Source: JBBQWZ01 sp043788745
Lineage (GTDB): Bacteria > Acidobacteriota > Terriglobia > Bryobacterales > Bryobacteraceae
DNA length: 27,797 nucleotides
NCBI GenBank assembly: GCA_043788745.1
Contig: JAYVTO010000162.1
Coordinates: forward strand, 1-27,797
Direction of reading: 5' to 3'
The stretch's first letter is position 1, and the number at the start of each line of letters is the position of its first letter. The notes beneath the pieces are model-generated. The model was not told the DNA's origin. It saw nothing but the letters and a program-made list of their open reading frames with translations, and searched no databases. Shown in pieces: positions 15,866 to 22,537 of this stretch. The translations under genes and the position numbers were made by a program.

Positions 15866-16108
15866 CTATGCTGCCGGTGCGCTCAGCCAGCGGAACAAAA
15901 AGAAGTGATGGCCGCACAGGCCGCAGCGGTAGGGAAGAAACAGCCAGTGGATCGCCTGCTCGTATGCGTTTCGCACCCCGACCTTCCGAAAATCGACCGA
16001 GCGGCAAAACGGACATCGTGCGGATAGCATTTCGTGTAGTAACTCAATTCTCGCACGCCGACGGAGGTTGGGTAGGGCTCGACTCGATCTCACCCTTACA
16101 AGCCGCAT
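15866..16108 (-). CDS. Small zinc-ribbon protein
   Basis: An 80-residue protein with two CxxC knuckles: CPFC at residues 32-35 and CGLC at 62-65, separated by 26 residues (SVDFRKVGVRNAYEQAI and a hydrophobic WLFLPYR). This spacing and the ending CGHHFFLFRW are typical of short stand-alone zinc-ribbon proteins seen in acidobacteria. Function is unknown. The first 26 residues are Arg-rich and lack similarity, so the true start may be the ATG at 16030 (MLSARCPFC), giving 54 residues. If so, the triplicated motif at 16091-16136 lies in a shared divergent control region. With the longer start, AGGGG stands six bases before the ATG. It is divergent from the TPR gene. Confidence 0.65.
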   Translation of the reverse strand: MRLVRVRSSRALPNLRRRARIELLHEMLSARCPFCRSVDFRKVGVRNAYEQAIHWLFLPYRCGLCGHHFFLFRWLSAPAA

Positions 16109-16136
16109 GGCACCCCTACAAATTGCACCCTTACAA
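16091..16136. promoter_or_regulatory. Triplicate 11-bp motif CACCCYTACAA
   Basis: Three near-identical direct copies: CACCCTTACAA at 16091-16101, CACCCCTACAA at 16111-16121, and CACCCTTACAA at 16126-16136. They lie just before the TPR gene start (16144) and at the start of the opposite-strand zinc-ribbon gene. This arrangement suggests a repeated regulator-binding site; the regulator is unknown. Confidence 0.45.
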
Positions 16137-16143
16137 TAAGAGG

Positions 16144-16776
16144 ATGTTCAGGTCGATGCTCGCCGTGTTCGTCCATGTGCTCTGTGCGGCAGCGGCGCAG
16201 GAGAAGGACGGCGCGGCCGGCGCGATCTACGCGAAAGCCGTCGCCGACTTCGAGAACGGCCGCATCCAAGAATCCGCCGCCGGCTTCGATCTACTCGCCA
16301 AGCGAATCCCAGAGCGCGCGCCCGAACTGTGGCAGCGCGGCATCGCACTCTACTACGCGGGCCGCTATGCCGATTGCCGCGCGCAATTCGAATCGCACCG
16401 CACCGTGAATCCGAACGACGTCGAGAACGCCGTCTGGCATTTCCTATGCGTCGCTCGCACGGAATCGGTTCGCGGCGCGCGCGCCGCCTTGCTGCCGGTG
16501 GGTGCGGACGCGCGCGTGCCGATGCGCGAAGTCCTCGAACTGTTCCGCGGCGATCGAACGGCGGAGAGCGTCATCGCCGCCGCCGGAAAACAGCCCGACG
16601 CGCAGTTCTACGCCTATCTCTACGCCGGCTTGTATTTCGAAGCCACGGGAAACGCCAAGCGCGCTCGAGAATACATTGCGCTGGCGGCCGGCGATCGCTT
16701 CGCGGCAGGTGGGTACATGCACATGGTGGCGAAAGTGCACCTGCGTCAGATGGGACAGAGTAAGCAACGGAATTAA
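16144..16776 (+). CDS. Exported TPR-repeat protein
   Basis: A 210-residue protein starting MFRSMLAVFVHVLCAAAAQ, a short signal peptide with likely cleavage near AAA-QE. TPR-like helices follow: GAIYAKAVADFENGRIQESAAGFDLLAKRIPE, then LWQRGIALYYAGRYADCRAQFESHRTVNP, and near the C-terminus AYLYAGLYFEATGNAKRAREYIALAA. The reading frame extends far upstream to 15694, but that part overlaps the zinc-ribbon gene and repeats and lacks protein-like composition, so I start at 16144. A second ATG at 16156 is also possible. Function is unknown; probably a protein-interaction module in the periplasm. Confidence 0.8.
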   Translation: MFRSMLAVFVHVLCAAAAQEKDGAAGAIYAKAVADFENGRIQESAAGFDLLAKRIPERAPELWQRGIALYYAGRYADCRAQFESHRTVNPNDVENAVWHFLCVARTESVRGARAALLPVGADARVPMREVLELFRGDRTAESVIAAAGKQPDAQFYAYLYAGLYFEATGNAKRAREYIALAAGDRFAAGGYMHMVAKVHLRQMGQSKQRN

Positions 16777-16850
16777 GATGAGCCTGTTCATGACGTCCGG
16801 CGTGGGGAGCAGACACCGCGCCTCACTTTCCACGACGCGCTAAGGAACAC

Positions 16851-17849
16851 ATGAAAACACTACTAACACTCGCATTCGCGGCCACCGCATTGGCGCAATC
16901 CTGGACGCCACAGACAAGCGGAACCAGCGCCTCGCTCCGAGGCCTCTCCGCAGTCAGCGCGCGCGTCGCCTGGGCAAGTGGCAGCGGCGGAACGTACCTC
17001 AAAACAATCGACGGCGGCGAGACCTGGAAAGCCGCCCAGGTGCCCGGAGCAACCGCGCTCGACTTTCGCGGTATTCAGGCCATCGACGGCCGCACGGTCT
17101 ACCTGGTGAGCAGCGGCCCCGGCGACAAATCGCAAATCTACAAGACAACGGACGGCGGCGCGAGCTGGACACGGCAATTCACCAACCCCGACGCGCAAGG
17201 CTTCTTCGATGCCATCGCCTTCTGGGATGCGCAACACGGCATCGTGCTCGGCGATCCAGTGAACGGCCGGTTCACAATTTTCACGACAGACGATGGCGGC
17301 GTCAATTGGATGCGCCAGATAACGCCGCCGGCCGTTCCGAACGAAGGCGCATTTGCGGCCAGCAACTCCTGCCTTACGCTGCGCGGCAAGCGCGAAGCCT
17401 GGTTCGGCACCGGCGGCGTAGGCGGAGCGCGCACGTTCCACTCAACCGACGGAGGCCGAAGCTGGAAGGCAACCGCAACCGGAATTCGCAATGACGCCGC
17501 GAGCGCGGGCGTATTCTCGCTCGCCTTCGCGGGCGGCAAGCAGGGAATCGCGGCCGGCGGCAATTATTCGAAGGATAAAGAAACGCAGCAGAACGTCGCG
17601 ATCTCGAAGGACGCCGGACGTACCTGGAACAGCGCGACGGGTCCGCACGGCTTTCGCTCGGCGGTCGCCTACGTGGCCAAGTACAAGCTTTGGATTGTCA
17701 CCGGAACCTCGGGCTCCGACACTTCGATCGACGGAGGAAGGACGTGGAAGCAGTTCGACGCGGGCGCCTACAACGCGATTTCATTCACGAAGGACGGTGT
17801 TGGCTGGGCCGCTGGTCCCGCGGGGCGCGTCGCGAAATTTAGCAGATAG
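16851..17849 (+). CDS. Exported Asp-box beta-propeller protein (Ycf48-like)
   Basis: A 332-residue protein with a signal peptide (MKTLLTLAFAATALA, cleavage before QSW). It carries six Asp-box/BNR motifs of the form S/T-x-D-x-G-x-S/T-W: TIDGGETW, TTDGGASW, TTDDGGVNW, STDGGRSW, SKDAGRTW and SIDGGRTW. This indicates a six- or seven-bladed beta-propeller like Ycf48/HCF136 or sialidase-type repeats. Ycf48 assists photosystem II assembly in cyanobacteria, but non-photosynthetic bacteria have many such exported proteins of unknown role, so no enzymatic function is assigned. It sits 74 bases after the TPR gene and may be co-transcribed with it. It is convergent with the tRNA pair. Confidence 0.88.
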   Translation: MKTLLTLAFAATALAQSWTPQTSGTSASLRGLSAVSARVAWASGSGGTYLKTIDGGETWKAAQVPGATALDFRGIQAIDGRTVYLVSSGPGDKSQIYKTTDGGASWTRQFTNPDAQGFFDAIAFWDAQHGIVLGDPVNGRFTIFTTDDGGVNWMRQITPPAVPNEGAFAASNSCLTLRGKREAWFGTGGVGGARTFHSTDGGRSWKATATGIRNDAASAGVFSLAFAGGKQGIAAGGNYSKDKETQQNVAISKDAGRTWNSATGPHGFRSAVAYVAKYKLWIVTGTSGSDTSIDGGRTWKQFDAGAYNAISFTKDGVGWAAGPAGRVAKFSR

Positions 17850-17860
17850 GATGGAGAGAA

Positions 17861-17936
17861 TGGAGCCGGGAACCGGGATCGAACCGGTGGCCTCAAGATT
17901 ACAAATCTAGTGCTCTACCAACTGAGCTATCCCGGC
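17861..17936 (-). tRNA. tRNA-Thr (anticodon TGT)
   Basis: Cloverleaf on the minus strand: acceptor GCCGGGA/TCCCGGC, D arm GCTC/GAGC, anticodon stem CTAGA/TCTTG with loop TTTGTAA (anticodon TGT, reading ACA), T arm ACCGG/CCGGT with TTCGATC. The 3' CCA is encoded. It lies 58 bases downstream of tRNA-Gly and is likely co-transcribed with it. Confidence 0.97.
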
Positions 17937-17957
17937 CTGGATTTGCTGATTTTACCA

Positions 17958-17971
17958 TTGCGGCGCCGCAA
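17958..17971. repeat. 14-bp perfect palindrome between tRNA-Gly and tRNA-Thr
   Basis: TTGCGGCGCCGCAA is a perfect palindrome in the 58-base spacer of the tRNA pair. It could be a processing hairpin or a chance GC-rich palindrome. Confidence 0.4.
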
Positions 17972-17994
17972 AGCTCACAACGGCGAGGTGGAAA

Positions 17995-18069
17995 TGGAGC
18001 GGGAGACGGGAATCGAACCCGCAACCAACAGCTTGGAAGGCTGAGACTCTACCACTGAGTTACTCCCGC
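17995..18069 (-). tRNA. tRNA-Gly (anticodon TCC)
   Basis: Cloverleaf on the minus strand: acceptor GCGGGAG/CTCCCGC, D arm ACTC/GAGT, anticodon stem TCAGC/GCTGT with loop CTTCCAA (anticodon TCC, reading GGA), T arm GCGGG/CCCGT with TTCGATT. The 3' CCA is encoded. In many bacteria tRNA-Gly(TCC) and tRNA-Thr precede tuf; here the next gene is the convergent beta-propeller gene. Confidence 0.97.
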
Positions 18070-18080
18070 GCCCGATCTTC

Positions 18081-18109
18081 ATTATATCTTCAAGCGCGCT
18101 TGTAGCCAA
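18081..18109 (-). promoter_or_regulatory. Sigma-70-type promoter for tRNA-Gly/tRNA-Thr
   Basis: On the minus strand TTGGCT (18104-18109) and TATAAT (18081-18086) are separated by exactly 17 bases, and the -10 box ends 11 bases before the tRNA-Gly 5' end. The spacer contains the perfect 12-bp palindrome CAAGCGCGCTTG (18091-18102), placed where a repressor could block polymerase. Confidence 0.75.
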
Positions 18110-18308
18110 GCGGATCGACAACTGGTCTGTCTCCTTGGCCAGCTGGTTGGCATCTGGCGGTCGGCCAGTACACCGACATGAGCAGCTTGGTTCGACAGAA
18201 GAAACTCTTTGGTTTCTCGATGTCCATGCTTTTCCTCTAACTGGTGACTATCCAGTTCGTCGACCAAGCTAGTGCAAGTGCGTCTCAAATCCCACGCAGT
18301 ATCGGCAT

Positions 18309-18335
18309 CCCCGCCCTCAAGGGCGGGGTTATAGC
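18309..18335. repeat. Intergenic hairpin sharing 13 bp with the one at 3431-3457
   Basis: CCCCGCCCT (18309-18317) and AGGGCGGGG (18320-18328) form a 9-bp inverted repeat. It is followed by TTATAGC; the block GCGGGGTTATAGC (18323-18335) recurs exactly at 3445-3457 beside rel. It is likely a dispersed intergenic repeat. Confidence 0.5.
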
Positions 18336-18354
18336 GGTGGTGAGTGGCGGAGGG

Positions 18355-18384
18355 CCGCTCGCTTACGCTCGCGGTTCTTCGTTG
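18355..18384. repeat. REP-like intergenic repeat, copy A
   Basis: CCGCTCGCTTACGCTCGCGG followed by TTCTTCGTTG. It contains an imperfect inverted repeat and resembles 23256-23286 closely (same CCGCTC start, TCGCGGTTC core and TTCGTTG end), with a partial copy at 15711. No adjacent transposase-like gene (RAYT) is seen in the window. Confidence 0.5.
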
Positions 18385-18414
18385 GGTGGGGGGCTCGCGT
18401 AGGCAGAACGCCAA

Positions 18415-18460
18415 GGCGCGGGCTTACGCCCGCGCCTCTGGAGTCTTTGTTGTGTTTTGT
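18415..18460 (+). terminator. Strong GC hairpin with T-rich tail
   Basis: GGCGCGGGC (18415-18423), loop TTAC, GCCCGCGCC (18428-18436) is a perfect 9-bp stem. On the plus strand a T-rich stretch (TCTTTGTTGTGTTTTGT) follows after about seven bases. No plus-strand gene ends just upstream, so it may be a repeat-derived structure and not a working terminator. Confidence 0.35.
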
Positions 18461-18466
18461 CAGACC

Positions 18467-18532
18467 TGGAGGTCAACTGGAGGTCAACTGGAGGTCACGT
18501 GGAGGTCACGTGGAGGTCACGTGGAGGTCCGA
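18467..18532. repeat. Tandem array of six 11-bp units
   Basis: TGGAGGTCAAC at 18467-18477 and 18478-18488, TGGAGGTCACG at 18489-18499, 18500-18510 and 18511-18521, and a partial TGGAGGTCCGA at 18522-18532. The array stops one base before the beta-lactamase-like gene's stop codon at 18534. An 11-bp period is close to one turn of the helix. The region between 18110 and 18300 shows nothing I can support. Confidence 0.85.
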
Positions 18533-18533
18533 C

Positions 18534-19778
18534 CTACTTCATTAGCGCTTGATAGACCGACGCCGAGAATTTGGGTTGGATGTCGGTAGAGTTGGGGATT
18601 TGCTGAATCATGAGCGTAATTACGTTGTGGCTTTTGGGATCGACCTGGTAGGTGGTTCCGTAGGCTCCGCCCCAGCCGAAGGCTCCGACGGCGGCCATTC
18701 CGCTGGCTCCATAGCGTTCGACGGTTTGAAAGCCGAGGCCGAAGCCTAGTCCGGTGGTCGAGTGGAGGGTTCCGGATTGGTTGGTGGTCATGAGTTCAAC
18801 GGTGCGGGGGGCGAGGATGCGGACTCCGTTGAGGACTCCTCCGTTGCGGATCATTTCCAGGAAGCGGGCGTAGTCTTTGGCGGTAGAGGTGAGCCCGGCA
18901 CCGCCGGCGAAGCTCTTGCGGGGGCCGTCGATGTAGGCTCCTTGGCCCTTTGCTCCTTCGGGCGAGCGGACGGCGGTGCCGTCGGGTCCGCTGCCGTAAA
19001 CGGCGGCGAGGCGATCGCGTTCGGCGGTGGGGACGAAGAAGCGCGTGTCCTTCATGCCTAACGGTCCGGTGATTCGTTTCTGGATGAATTCGTCGAGGGA
19101 CATGCCGGAGGCTTTTTCGACGACGCAGCCGAGGATGTCGGTGTTGTAGCCGTAGACGAAGGCTTCGCCGGGTTGGGCGACGAAGGGCAGGGTGCCGAGG
19201 CGCTCCATCGTGTCGCAGATGGGTTCGTCTTTGTCGGCGGTGTACCAGCCGTTGCCGGCGGCGGGGCCGAGTCCTTTGGCTTCGTAGAGGGCGGCTACTT
19301 GCTTGTTGGTGCCGTAAGAGATTCCGGCGGTGTGGGTGAGGAGATCCTGAATGGTGATGGCTCGCTTGGCGGGTACGATGTTGACTTCGGATCCGGACTG
19401 GACGGCGACGGTGGTTTTCTTGAAGGTTGGGATAAAGTTGCCAACGGGTTCGTTCAGGGCGATCTTGCCTTCTTCGACGAGAGCGAGTACGGCGGCGCTG
19501 GTGATGGCCTTGGTTTGCGAGGCGATGCGGAAGACGGTGTTGGTGGTCATCTTGCGGCCGGCTTCTTTATCGGCCCAGCCGACGGCGTGTTCGTAGACAG
19601 GCTTGCCGTCGTGGAGGACGAGAGCAACGGCTCCTGAGATTTTGTTTTGGTCGACGTACGCCTGCAGAAGGCGATCGATACGTGAAAGGCGGTCGGGTGC
19701 GAAAGCGGGGTCAGGTTTGGCTTGGGGGAAGGCTGGGCTGACAAAGAGAAGGGCGGCTAGGAGCGTCCAGGGTTTCAT
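18534..19778 (-). CDS. Exported serine hydrolase, class C beta-lactamase/esterase family
   Basis: A 414-residue protein with a signal peptide (MKPWTLLAALLFVSPAFPQA). The penicillin-binding-like fold is shown by the SxxK motif Ser87-Gln-Thr-Lys90 (IASQTKAITS), the Tyr motif at about 209 (FVYGYNTDILG, replacing the usual YxN), the HTAG segment at 149-152 and a glycine-rich GWGGAYGTTY near residue 370 in the place of the KTG box. This family (EstB/AmpC-like) includes esterases, D-aminopeptidases and beta-lactamases; activity cannot be assigned from sequence, and real beta-lactam resistance is not implied. It lies downstream of katG on the same strand but is separated by a terminator. Confidence 0.9.
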   Translation of the reverse strand: MKPWTLLAALLFVSPAFPQAKPDPAFAPDRLSRIDRLLQAYVDQNKISGAVALVLHDGKPVYEHAVGWADKEAGRKMTTNTVFRIASQTKAITSAAVLALVEEGKIALNEPVGNFIPTFKKTTVAVQSGSEVNIVPAKRAITIQDLLTHTAGISYGTNKQVAALYEAKGLGPAAGNGWYTADKDEPICDTMERLGTLPFVAQPGEAFVYGYNTDILGCVVEKASGMSLDEFIQKRITGPLGMKDTRFFVPTAERDRLAAVYGSGPDGTAVRSPEGAKGQGAYIDGPRKSFAGGAGLTSTAKDYARFLEMIRNGGVLNGVRILAPRTVELMTTNQSGTLHSTTGLGFGLGFQTVERYGASGMAAVGAFGWGGAYGTTYQVDPKSHNVITLMIQQIPNSTDIQPKFSASVYQALMK

Positions 19779-19795
19779 TTGGATAAGGGTACAGG

Positions 19796-19834
19796 AAAAA
19801 GGCCAGCCAGGGATTGCTCCTCGGCCGGCCTTTT
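19796..19834 (-). terminator. Intrinsic terminator after katG
   Basis: AAAAAGGCCAGCC (19796-19808) and GGCCGGCCTTTT (19823-19834) form a stem of about 12 bp with one mismatch. On the minus strand it ends in TTTTT, giving a good Rho-independent terminator between katG and the hydrolase gene; the symmetric A/T flanks make it potentially bidirectional. Confidence 0.8.
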
Positions 19835-19863
19835 GGGCTTTGGTTGTTGTTGACTTGGCGGAC

Positions 19864-22056
19864 CTAGGCTAAGTCGTAGCGGTCGAGGTTCATCACTTTG
19901 TTCCAGGCCGCCACGAAATGTTTCACGAAAGGTTCTTTTGCATCGCTGCAGGCGTAGGCTTCGGCGATGGCTCGGAGTTGGGAGTTGGAGCCGAAGACCA
20001 GGTCGACGCGGGTGCCGGTCCACTTGACTTCGCTGGTCTTGCGATCACGGCCTTCGAAGACCCCTTCGGTCGAGGCGGGCTTCCAAGTTGTACCCATGTC
20101 GAGGAGGTTGACGAAGAAGTCGTTGGTCAGCGCCTCGGGGTTCTTGGTGAAGACGCCGTGCTTGGCCTGGCAGCAGTTGGCATTGAGGGCGCGTAGGCCG
20201 CCGATGAGAACGGTCATTTCGGGTGCGGTGAGAGTCAGCAAGTGCGCACGATCGAGCAGTAGCTCTTCGGCGGGTCTGAGGTGTCCCTTGCGGAGGTAGT
20301 TGCGGAAGCCGTCGGCGGTGGGCTCGAGTACGGCGAAGGAGTACTGGTCGGTTTGCTCCTGCAACGCATCGGTGCGGCCGGGCGCGAAGGGAACTGTGAC
20401 GTCGTGGCCGGCCTTCTTTGCCGCCGCTTCGATGGCGGCGCAGCCGCCTAACACGATGAGGTCGGCGAGCGAGACTTTCTTTCCGCCGCGCTGGTCGAAG
20501 TCCTTCTTGATGGCTTCGTAGGTCTCGAGGACTTTTGCCAGTTCGGCTGGCTGGTTCACTTCCCAGTCCTTTTGCGGGGCGAGGCGAAGGCGCGCGCCGT
20601 TGGCTCCGCCGCGCTTGTCGGAGCCGCGGAAGGTAGACGCAGAGGCCCAGGCCGTTGAAACCAACTGGGAGATCGAGAGTCCGGAGGCGAGGATTTGCGC
20701 CTTCAGGTCGACGACGTTGTGATCCTGGATTGCTTCGTAGTTGACTGCCGGTACGGGGTCCTGCCAGATTTGGGGTTCGGCGGGAACGAGCGATCCGAGG
20801 TAGCGGGAACGCGGACCCATGTCGCGGTGCGTGAGTTTGTACCAGGCCTTGGCGAAGGCGTCGGCGAACTCCCGCGGGTGTTCGTGGAAGCGCTTGGAGA
20901 TGGGCGCATAGATCGGGTCCATGCGCAGTGAGAGGTCCGTGGTTAGCATGATCGGGGCGTGACGCTTTGCAGGATCGTGAGCGTCCGGAACGGTGCCCGC
21001 AGCCTTGCCGCCTTTAGGTGTCCACTGGTGCGCTCCAGCGGGGCTTTTGGTAAGTTCCCACTCGAAGCCGAAGAGGTTGTCGAAGTAGTTGTTGCTCCAC
21101 TTGATCGGCGTTGTGGTCCATGCGCCTTCGAGGCCGCTGGTAATGGTGGCGGCACCGTTGCCGGTGCCGAAGGAGTTCTTCCAACCGAGGCCTTGCTCTT
21201 CGATGGGCGCGCCTTCGGGTTCGGGGCCGACGTACTTGTCGGGATTGGCAGCGCCGTGGGTTTTGCCGAAGGTATGTCCGCCGGCAATGAGCGCGACGGT
21301 TTCTTCGTCATTCATCGCCATGCGGGCGAAGGTTTCGCGGATATCGCGGGCGGCGGCAAGAGGATCCGGGTTGCCGTTGGGCCCTTGCGGATTCACGTAA
21401 ATCAGGCCCATCTGGACAGCGCCGAGAGGATTATCGAGCTGCCGGTCTCCCGTGTAGCGCTCGTCACCGAGCCACGTTTTCTCAGGGCCCCAGAAGATGT
21501 CTTCTTCAGGTTCCCAGACGTCCGCGCGCCCGCCGCCGAAGCCGAAGGTCTTGAAGCCCATGGAATCCAGGGCGACGTTGCCAGTAAGAATCATGAGGTC
21601 GGCCCAGGAAATCTTGCGACCGTATTTCTGCTTGATTGGCCAGAGAAGGCGGCGCGCCTTGTCGAGGTTCGCGTTATCGGGCCAGCTGTTGAGGGGAGCG
21701 AAGCGCTGCATGCCGGAGCCCGCGCCGCCGCGGCCGTCGGCGATGCGATACGTGCCGGCGCTGTGCCAGGCCATGCGAATGAAGAGGCCGCCATAGTGGC
21801 CGTAGTCGGCGGGCCACCAGTCCTGCGAATCCGTCATCAGGGCATGAAGGTCCTTCACCAGTGCGTTCAGGTCGAGGCTCTTAAATTCTTTGGCGTAGTT
21901 GAAGTCCTTGTCCATGGGGTCGGAGAGGGGGGAGTTCTGGTGGAGGATTTTGAGGTTGAGCTGATTGGGCCACCAATCGGCGTTCGAGGGGGCGTTGGCC
22001 GTGGTGTGGCTAAGGGCTCCGGCGCCGGTGATGGGGCATTTGGATTCGGTGGACAT
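19864..22056 (-). CDS. katG: Catalase-peroxidase
   Basis: Haem enzyme that removes hydrogen peroxide, by catalase and peroxidase reactions, in the cytoplasm. The 730-residue length is normal, with the catalytic N-terminal domain and the haem-free C-terminal copy. Distal residues Arg94, Trp97, His98 (FIRMAWHSAGTYR), the adduct partners Tyr220 (LIYVNPQGPNG) and Met246 (FARMAMND), and the proximal His261 (IAGGHTFGKTHG) are all present, so the Trp-Tyr-Met cross-link needed for catalase activity can form. A good ribosome site (AGGAG) precedes the ATG. A palindrome at 22124-22138 lies about 70 bases upstream and is a possible operator. The gene is divergent from hicBA. Confidence 0.98.
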   Translation of the reverse strand: MSTESKCPITGAGALSHTTANAPSNADWWPNQLNLKILHQNSPLSDPMDKDFNYAKEFKSLDLNALVKDLHALMTDSQDWWPADYGHYGGLFIRMAWHSAGTYRIADGRGGAGSGMQRFAPLNSWPDNANLDKARRLLWPIKQKYGRKISWADLMILTGNVALDSMGFKTFGFGGGRADVWEPEEDIFWGPEKTWLGDERYTGDRQLDNPLGAVQMGLIYVNPQGPNGNPDPLAAARDIRETFARMAMNDEETVALIAGGHTFGKTHGAANPDKYVGPEPEGAPIEEQGLGWKNSFGTGNGAATITSGLEGAWTTTPIKWSNNYFDNLFGFEWELTKSPAGAHQWTPKGGKAAGTVPDAHDPAKRHAPIMLTTDLSLRMDPIYAPISKRFHEHPREFADAFAKAWYKLTHRDMGPRSRYLGSLVPAEPQIWQDPVPAVNYEAIQDHNVVDLKAQILASGLSISQLVSTAWASASTFRGSDKRGGANGARLRLAPQKDWEVNQPAELAKVLETYEAIKKDFDQRGGKKVSLADLIVLGGCAAIEAAAKKAGHDVTVPFAPGRTDALQEQTDQYSFAVLEPTADGFRNYLRKGHLRPAEELLLDRAHLLTLTAPEMTVLIGGLRALNANCCQAKHGVFTKNPEALTNDFFVNLLDMGTTWKPASTEGVFEGRDRKTSEVKWTGTRVDLVFGSNSQLRAIAEAYACSDAKEPFVKHFVAAWNKVMNLDRYDLA

Positions 22057-22123
22057 GTTTCGCTCCTGATTGTACAGGCTTCACTGTAATTGGTTTTGTG
22101 GTGGATTGGGGGCTATGTGAGGT

Positions 22124-22138
22124 ATAGGCGTTGCCTAT
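22124..22138. promoter_or_regulatory. Palindrome ATAGGC-GTT-GCCTAT in the katG/hicB gap
   Basis: A perfect 6+6 bp inverted repeat with a three-base centre, in the 259-base divergent region. It may be an operator for katG or for hicBA. The same region holds a 12-bp direct repeat CGAGTGTCAGCG at 22155-22166 and 22264-22275. No OxyR, PerR or Fur consensus was recognised. Confidence 0.4.
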
Positions 22139-22315
22139 GTGTTTGGGGATGGTGCGAGTGTCAGCGAGTATTGGCTGATCGGCTCGGTATTGCTCATCGA
22201 AATCGGAATCCGTAGAACGGCGCGAGGTTTCGAGTACGTTGCGGCGTGCCGAGAGGGAATGAACGAGTGTCAGCGCGCTACCTCCATGCTGCGTTGCTAC
22301 CTGTAATATGGGAGC

Positions 22316-22537
22316 ATGACCAGCAAGGTTAGTGTCGTGATCGAAAAGGATCAGGATGGCTACTACGCTTGGTGCCCTGAGTTGAAGGGGTGTCAATCGC
22401 AAGGCAACACCATTGACGAAACACTCGACCATATTCGTGAGGCAATTGAGCTGTACTTGGAGACGCTCAGTGAAGATGAGCGCTCGGCGGCGCTGAGCCA
22501 GGTCATCTTGACAACGAACGTCGAGGTACATGCCTAG
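22316..22537 (+). CDS. hicB: HicB-type antitoxin
   Basis: A 73-residue protein with the HicB partial RNase-H-like fold: VSVVIEKDQDGYYAWCPELKGCQSQGNTIDETLDHIREAIELYLE. This is the family signature (YxAxxPELxGC-SQGxTxxEAxxNIxEAI). It ends soon after this domain and lacks the C-terminal DNA-binding helix-turn-helix or ribbon-helix-helix found in many HicB proteins, so autoregulation may depend on another factor. The ribosome site GGGAG lies just before the ATG. Its stop overlaps the hicA start by eight bases, indicating coupled translation with antitoxin first. Confidence 0.93.
   Translation: MTSKVSVVIEKDQDGYYAWCPELKGCQSQGNTIDETLDHIREAIELYLETLSEDERSAALSQVILTTNVEVHA

Noticed and set aside
15336..16016. 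226-codon open frame on the minus strand across tRNA-Arg
   Set aside because: It reads through the tRNA gene in the familiar false-peptide pattern and has no protein-like domains; the real content is the tRNA, repeats and the zinc-ribbon gene.
15694..16143. Upstream extension of the TPR gene frame
   Set aside because: It overlaps the zinc-ribbon gene and repeat DNA, and the signal-peptide-like start at 16144 makes a natural N-terminus.
18082..18414. 110-codon minus-strand frame after the tRNA pair
   Set aside because: It covers the tRNA promoter, a hairpin and a REP-like repeat; composition is not protein-like.
18534..19778. Beta-lactamase resistance gene
   Set aside because: The fold is right but the YxN and KTG motifs are altered as in esterases and peptidases of this family, so resistance cannot be claimed.
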